NCBI GenBank assembly: GCA_946999025.1
Contig: CAMQBP010000056.1
Span: forward strand, 1 to 9,813
Reading direction: 5' to 3'
DNA from: an uncultured Prevotella sp.
Lineage (GTDB): Bacteria; Bacteroidota; Bacteroidia; Bacteroidales; Bacteroidaceae
DNA: 9,813 nt
Shown: positions 7,061 to 9,813 of the stretch, piece after piece
How positions within the stretch are numbered: position 1 is the first letter of the stretch
Layout of the letters: every line of letters starts with the position of its first letter
Notes under the pieces: generated by a model
Databases searched by the model: none
Seen by the model: the letters and a program-made list of their open reading frames with translations, nothing else
What the model was told of the DNA's origin: nothing
Translations under genes and position numbers: made by a program

Positions 7061-8130
7061 AACAGTTGTTCTACCTATTGATGGCCTGTTTTTGTTTAAC
7101 TGGCTGCATCGACGAAGAGCAGTTGCCAGACACTCCTCGGGGCAACATGGAAGCCTTGTGGCGCATCATCGACGAGCATTACTGCTTCTTTGAATACAAA
7201 AACATTGATTGGCAAGAGGTGTATCAGCGTTATTCCAAGCAGATGGAAGATCGCATGGGACCAGAGCAACAGTTTGAAGTGCTGTCGAACATGCTGGCCG
7301 AATTGAAGGATGGACACGTCAATCTTTACACCAGTTTTGACCACGGGCGCTATTGGAAGTGGCACGAAAACTACCCATCCAACTTCAGTGACACCCTACT
7401 GAACAAATACCTCGGCACCGATTACCGCATCGCTACGGGCATGCGATACCGCATATTGGACGACAATATCGGCTATATTTATCTGGCATCATTCAGCAAC
7501 GGCATGGGTGCGGGCAACCTGGACAACGTGTTGTACCACCTGGCACCGTGCAACGGTCTCATCATTGACATCCGGAACAACGGCGGGGGCATGCTGACAT
7601 CAGCCGAACAGCTGGCCGCACGATTTACCAACAAAGAACTGCTGGTGGGCTACATGCAACACAAAACGGGAAAAGGCCATCGGGATTTTTCCGAACTACG
7701 GGAACAACGTCTCAAGCCGAGCAAAGGATTGAGATGGCAGAAGAACGTGGTGGTGCTGACCAACCGACAAGTATTCAGTGCGGCCAACGAATTTGTAAAA
7801 TACATGAAGGAGTGCCCAAACGTCACGATCGTGGGCGACCGTACAGGCGGAGGAGCCGGACTTCCATTCTCCAGTGAGTTGCCTAACGGCTGGGGCGTTC
7901 GTTTCTCCGCCTGTCCCATGTACGACGTGAACAAGCAGAGCACGGAGTTTGGTATCGATCCCGATTATCGCGTGGACATCTCCCATGAAGACTTACTGCG
8001 AGGAAAAGACACCATCATCGAGTTCGCCCGCCGCATTCTCAGCGCACACGACAAGCAGACAACAATAACGAACCATGCCAAAGCCTACAAAGAGCAAATG
8101 GGTCGTAACAATCCTATAACCAGACATTGA
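7057..8130 (+). CDS. S41-family peptidase, lipoprotein
   Basis: This is a predicted serine peptidase of the C-terminal-processing/tricorn-like S41 family, 357 residues, tethered to a membrane outside the cytoplasm. Residues 1-16 are a lipoprotein signal peptide ending in LTG before Cys17. The family core is seen as LKDGH (83-87), the DIRNNGGG loop (171-178) and the nucleophile region VFSAANEF with Ser241. In Ctp-type S41 enzymes the general-base lysine lies about 25 residues after the serine; here that stretch is TGGGAG (263-268), with no lysine. His87 is the likelier partner, as in the tricorn-like Ser-His-Glu group. Only about 50 residues separate His87 from the next core strand, too few for a PDZ domain. 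The C-terminus (ISHEDLLRGKDTIIEFA) is typical for the group. The ATG overlaps the upstream stop by 4 nt. The substrate is unknown. Confidence 0.88.
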   Translation: MKQLFYLLMACFCLTGCIDEEQLPDTPRGNMEALWRIIDEHYCFFEYKNIDWQEVYQRYSKQMEDRMGPEQQFEVLSNMLAELKDGHVNLYTSFDHGRYWKWHENYPSNFSDTLLNKYLGTDYRIATGMRYRILDDNIGYIYLASFSNGMGAGNLDNVLYHLAPCNGLIIDIRNNGGGMLTSAEQLAARFTNKELLVGYMQHKTGKGHRDFSELREQRLKPSKGLRWQKNVVVLTNRQVFSAANEFVKYMKECPNVTIVGDRTGGGAGLPFSSELPNGWGVRFSACPMYDVNKQSTEFGIDPDYRVDISHEDLLRGKDTIIEFARRILSAHDKQTTITNHAKAYKEQMGRNNPITRH

Positions 8131-8132
8131 CA

Positions 8133-8420
8133 ATGAAACAAATAGTTAGCCGCACGAAGCAATGGCTGCAAGGACTGTCTTTTCGCACGGGCGTGATAGT
8201 GCTTTGTATCTGCATTCCCTGCTACATTCTCTCTTTCGCCCAGATGCTGCTTCCCATCAGCCAAGCCTCCAAAGGAGCGTTGTGGGTGGTGTTCTTTGGA
8301 TTGGCCAAAACCTTCCAATATGGTGGCCTCACGATTCTTGGAGTGGATGGCTACAAACGACTGAAGAATAAATTCGGTCATCACAATAAGAACAAAAAGC
8401 CACGAACGCCACAAAACTAA
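8133..8420 (+). CDS. Small two-helix inner-membrane protein, unknown function
   Basis: This is a 95-residue protein of unknown function. A basic, amphipathic N-terminus (KQIVSRTKQW) is followed by two predicted membrane helices at about 20-42 (ending in FAQMLLPIS) and 49-71 (WVVFFGLAKTFQYGGLTILG), then a highly basic tail (KRLKNKFGHHNKNKKP). Both ends are therefore expected in the cytoplasm. The pattern of two helices joined by a short proline-containing loop recalls small 'transporter suffix' proteins, but that is a weak resemblance from memory. The ATG at 8133 is 2 nt after the S41 stop codon; a TTG two codons earlier (8127) overlaps that stop and is a less likely start. It appears to be the last gene of the parC cluster; no terminator is visible directly after it. 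Confidence 0.7.
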   Translation: MKQIVSRTKQWLQGLSFRTGVIVLCICIPCYILSFAQMLLPISQASKGALWVVFFGLAKTFQYGGLTILGVDGYKRLKNKFGHHNKNKKPRTPQN

Positions 8421-8495
8421 GACGTGCACATCAAGGATATTTCGTTGGAAAGCAAAAAAACAGCTCAAAACAAACTAAAATAGAATATTATTCAT

Positions 8496-8503
8496 TACCT
8501 TTG
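8496..8503 (+). promoter_or_regulatory. tRNA-Leu promoter, -7 element
   Basis: TACCTTTG matches TAnnTTTG exactly and ends 11 nt before the mature tRNA 5' end. No TTTG is found at the usual spacing upstream; that stretch is A-rich, from about 8453. The tRNA may also receive transcription from the parC cluster, since no terminator separates them. Confidence 0.55.
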
Positions 8504-8514
8504 CATCCACCCGA

Positions 8515-8599
8515 GCGCCCGTGGCGAAATTGGTAGACGCGCTAGACTTAGGATCTAGTGTTTTGCGACGTGTAGGTTCGAGTCCTATCGGGCGCACCA
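8515..8599 (+). tRNA. tRNA-Leu (anticodon TAG)
   Basis: The 85-nt gene folds as a class II tRNA. The acceptor stem pairs GCGCCCG (8515-8521) with CGGGCGC (8589-8595), followed by discriminator A and an encoded CCA. The D-arm contains AAATTGGTAGA. The anticodon stem CTAGA/TCTAG holds loop CTTAGGA with anticodon TAG at 8549-8551. A long variable arm is followed by a T-arm with loop TTCGAGT. The long variable arm and the TAG anticodon identify leucine, reading CUA and probably other CUN codons. Confidence 0.97.
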
Positions 8600-8602
8600 A
8601 AG

Positions 8603-8640
8603 AAATCCTAACCGTTTGAATATAAGCGGTTAGGATTTTT
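8603..8640. terminator. Strong bidirectional terminator after tRNA-Leu
   Basis: A 15-bp stem (8603-8617 with 8624-8638, one G-U pair) closes a 6-nt loop GAATAT and is followed by T residues through 8640. It begins 4 nt after the tRNA CCA end. On the minus strand the stem is followed by CTTTGG, a weaker tail, so it may also stop readthrough from the convergent S1-protein gene that ends at 8773. Confidence 0.88.
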
Positions 8641-8772
8641 CATTTAAGCCTTTTGCAACGATGGAATAAACAAAATCTCGACCATCTATTCTCGGGTGTT
8701 GGCAAATAATCCCAATCATGTAACTGGAAAGAGGGTATTACCACCCATAAAAACTCGTATGTCATGCTATTC
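8641..8772. other. Intergenic region between convergent units, no gene seen
   Basis: These 132 nt lie between the tRNA terminator and the stop codon of the S1 protein. No convincing coding sequence, promoter or RNA gene is visible. A small GGGT/ACCC hairpin near 8733-8746 is too short to call a terminator. Confidence 0.5.
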
Positions 8773-9696
8773 TTACTCGCGGGTTTTCTGTAGATAGATG
8801 CCATCTGGCTCAATTGATATGAGGTGGCGTTTATACAGGTCACCAATGGCCTTCTTGTAGTTTTTCTTGCTCACTTCGAAGCGACGCTTTATCTCTTCTG
8901 CATCACTCTTGTCGCCCAAGTCGCAATAGCCGCCATGTTCTTGCAGATATTGCAACAGCGTTTCAGCGAAATCCGCAACCACCTTCTGCCCCATAGGCTG
9001 CAACGTAACGTCTATTTTTCCGTCTTCGCGCACGTTGGCGATGTATCCTTTCATGCGGTCGCCCGTGTGAACAGCCTTGAATATTTGGTTGTCGTACACC
9101 AAACCCGCATGCCGGTTGTTGATGATGACCTTAAAACCCAAGTCGGTTTTCTGCCAAATCAGCAGATCAACCTCTTCACCTTGTTGATAAGTTGGTAGGC
9201 TGTCAGATAAGAAATGTTCCACCTTGGCCGACGACACGATGCGGTAACTCTCCTCGTCAAGATAGACGTAGACAATGTAACGCTCGCCCATCTCCATGCG
9301 CTTTTTCTGTTCTCGGAACGGACAGAACAAGTCCTTCATCAGTCCCCAGTTTAAGAATGCGCCATACTTGTTCACCCACGAGCATTCCAAATAGGCGAAC
9401 TCGCCAACCCGAGCCAACGGTGTTTGCGTGGTGGCGACCAACCGTTCGTCTTGATCAAGATAGACGAACACCTCCAGAGGCTCACCTATTCTATAATGAT
9501 CCGGCACATAACGTTTAGGAAGGAGTATCTCACCCTCTTCCCCACCGTCCAAATAAAGACCGAAATCCAACTCTTTGACAATTGTCAACTGATTGTAGTC
9601 GCCCAACTTGATGATTGTGCGAGCCGATTCACTGGCCTGTTCTCGCTTCTCTTCCGACACATCCTTCTGTGGATGACCTGCATGTGTGTTTTCCAT
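8773..9696 (-). CDS. CvfB-like S1 RNA-binding protein with winged-helix C-terminus
   Basis: The 307-residue cytoplasmic protein belongs to the CvfB/YitL family: three S1-like OB folds and a C-terminal winged helix. CvfB was named for roles in virulence-gene expression in Staphylococcus aureus and binds RNA; the role in Bacteroidales is unknown. After a charged leader (1-27), S1-like segments lie at about 28-91 (NQLTIVKELDFGLYLDGG), 95-158 (SWVNKYGAFLNWGLMKDLF) and 170-233 (GYIANVREDGKIDVTLQ). The winged helix is at about 240-303 (YCDLGDKSDAEEIKRRFEVS, then DLYKRHLISIEPDGIYL). The start at 9696 was chosen because AAGGAA lies 7 nt upstream, an unusually good ribosome-binding site for this phylum. 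An in-frame ATG at 9747 would add 17 residues overlapping the ABC gene. The gene starts 4 nt after the ABC ATPase stop and is probably co-transcribed with it. Confidence 0.87.
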   Translation of the reverse strand: MENTHAGHPQKDVSEEKREQASESARTIIKLGDYNQLTIVKELDFGLYLDGGEEGEILLPKRYVPDHYRIGEPLEVFVYLDQDERLVATTQTPLARVGEFAYLECSWVNKYGAFLNWGLMKDLFCPFREQKKRMEMGERYIVYVYLDEESYRIVSSAKVEHFLSDSLPTYQQGEEVDLLIWQKTDLGFKVIINNRHAGLVYDNQIFKAVHTGDRMKGYIANVREDGKIDVTLQPMGQKVVADFAETLLQYLQEHGGYCDLGDKSDAEEIKRRFEVSKKNYKKAIGDLYKRHLISIEPDGIYLQKTRE

Positions 9697-9700
9697 CTTG

Positions 9701-9813
9701 TTATTCCTTGTTTTCCGCAGGCTCAATGTCCATTGCTTGCGGTTCAATCAGTTTGCCATCTTTCATGTGAATGGTTCGATCGGTCAGGGCAGCCAGTCCC
9801 TCATCGTGGGTCA
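9701..9813 (-). CDS. ABC transporter ATP-binding protein, C-terminal fragment
   Basis: Only the last 37 codons are inside the window; the gene continues past the right edge. The fragment begins at the H-loop (THDEGLAALTDRTIHMKDGKL), whose histidine contacts the ATP gamma-phosphate, and ends with an acidic tail (IEPAENKE). The H-loop followed by ALTDRTIHMKDGKL resembles the LolD/MacB group of export or lipoprotein-release ATPases, but the Walker motifs are outside the window and the subfamily cannot be fixed. The stop codon is 4 nt upstream of the S1-protein start. Confidence 0.82.
   Translation of the reverse strand, partial: THDEGLAALTDRTIHMKDGKLIEPQAMDIEPAENKE

Noticed and set aside
8824..9198. 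124-codon plus-strand frame opposite the S1 protein
   Set aside because: It is antisense to a conserved S1/winged-helix gene and shows no promoter or family resemblance.
9697..9747. Longer N-terminus for the S1 protein starting at 9747
   Set aside because: It would lie inside the ABC ATPase coding end, and the 17 extra residues resemble no domain. The ATG at 9696 has a good ribosome-binding site.

Overview
The window looks like ordinary core chromosome of a Bacteroidota bacterium, most likely order Bacteroidales and probably Prevotellaceae. Three things point there: the protein families (alpha2-type glycyl-tRNA synthetase, a DUF3316-like exported protein, Bacteroidales-type ParC, CvfB-like S1 protein), almost no Shine-Dalgarno sequences, and several promoters of the Bacteroidetes type (TTTG, about 20 nt, TAnnTTTG). 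No transposase, integrase, phage gene, CRISPR array or long repeat was found.

Layout. Positions 1-180 are non-coding. They hold a leftward promoter for a gene outside the window, a perfect FNR-type palindrome upstream of it, and the terminator of the next unit. On the minus strand follow an FKBP-type peptidyl-prolyl isomerase lipoprotein (194-853) and glycyl-tRNA synthetase (911-2452), read as glyS then the isomerase. A divergent promoter region (2453-2606) separates glyS from yaaA (2607-3368, +). A well-formed promoter at 3434-3465 starts a tight plus-strand cluster: parC (3502-6237), a DUF3316-like secreted protein (6221-7060), an S41 peptidase lipoprotein (7057-8130) and a 95-residue two-helix membrane protein (8133-8420). 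Next are tRNA-Leu(TAG) with its own promoter and a strong bidirectional terminator. On the minus strand the window closes with a CvfB-like S1/winged-helix protein (8773-9696) and the C-terminal end of an ABC transporter ATPase (9701-9813), transcribed in the order ATPase then S1 protein.

How the genes fit together. glyS, parC and the tRNA serve translation and chromosome decatenation. yaaA protects against peroxide and iron damage. The genes behind parC encode envelope proteins with no obvious link to topoisomerase, yet they overlap or nearly touch and probably share its transcript. I do not see a clearly new multi-gene system. The points most worth checking are a sliding-clamp-like QLNLF motif at the end of the acidic ParC tail, the FNR-type palindrome near the left edge, and the conserved or chance nature of the parC-envelope cluster.
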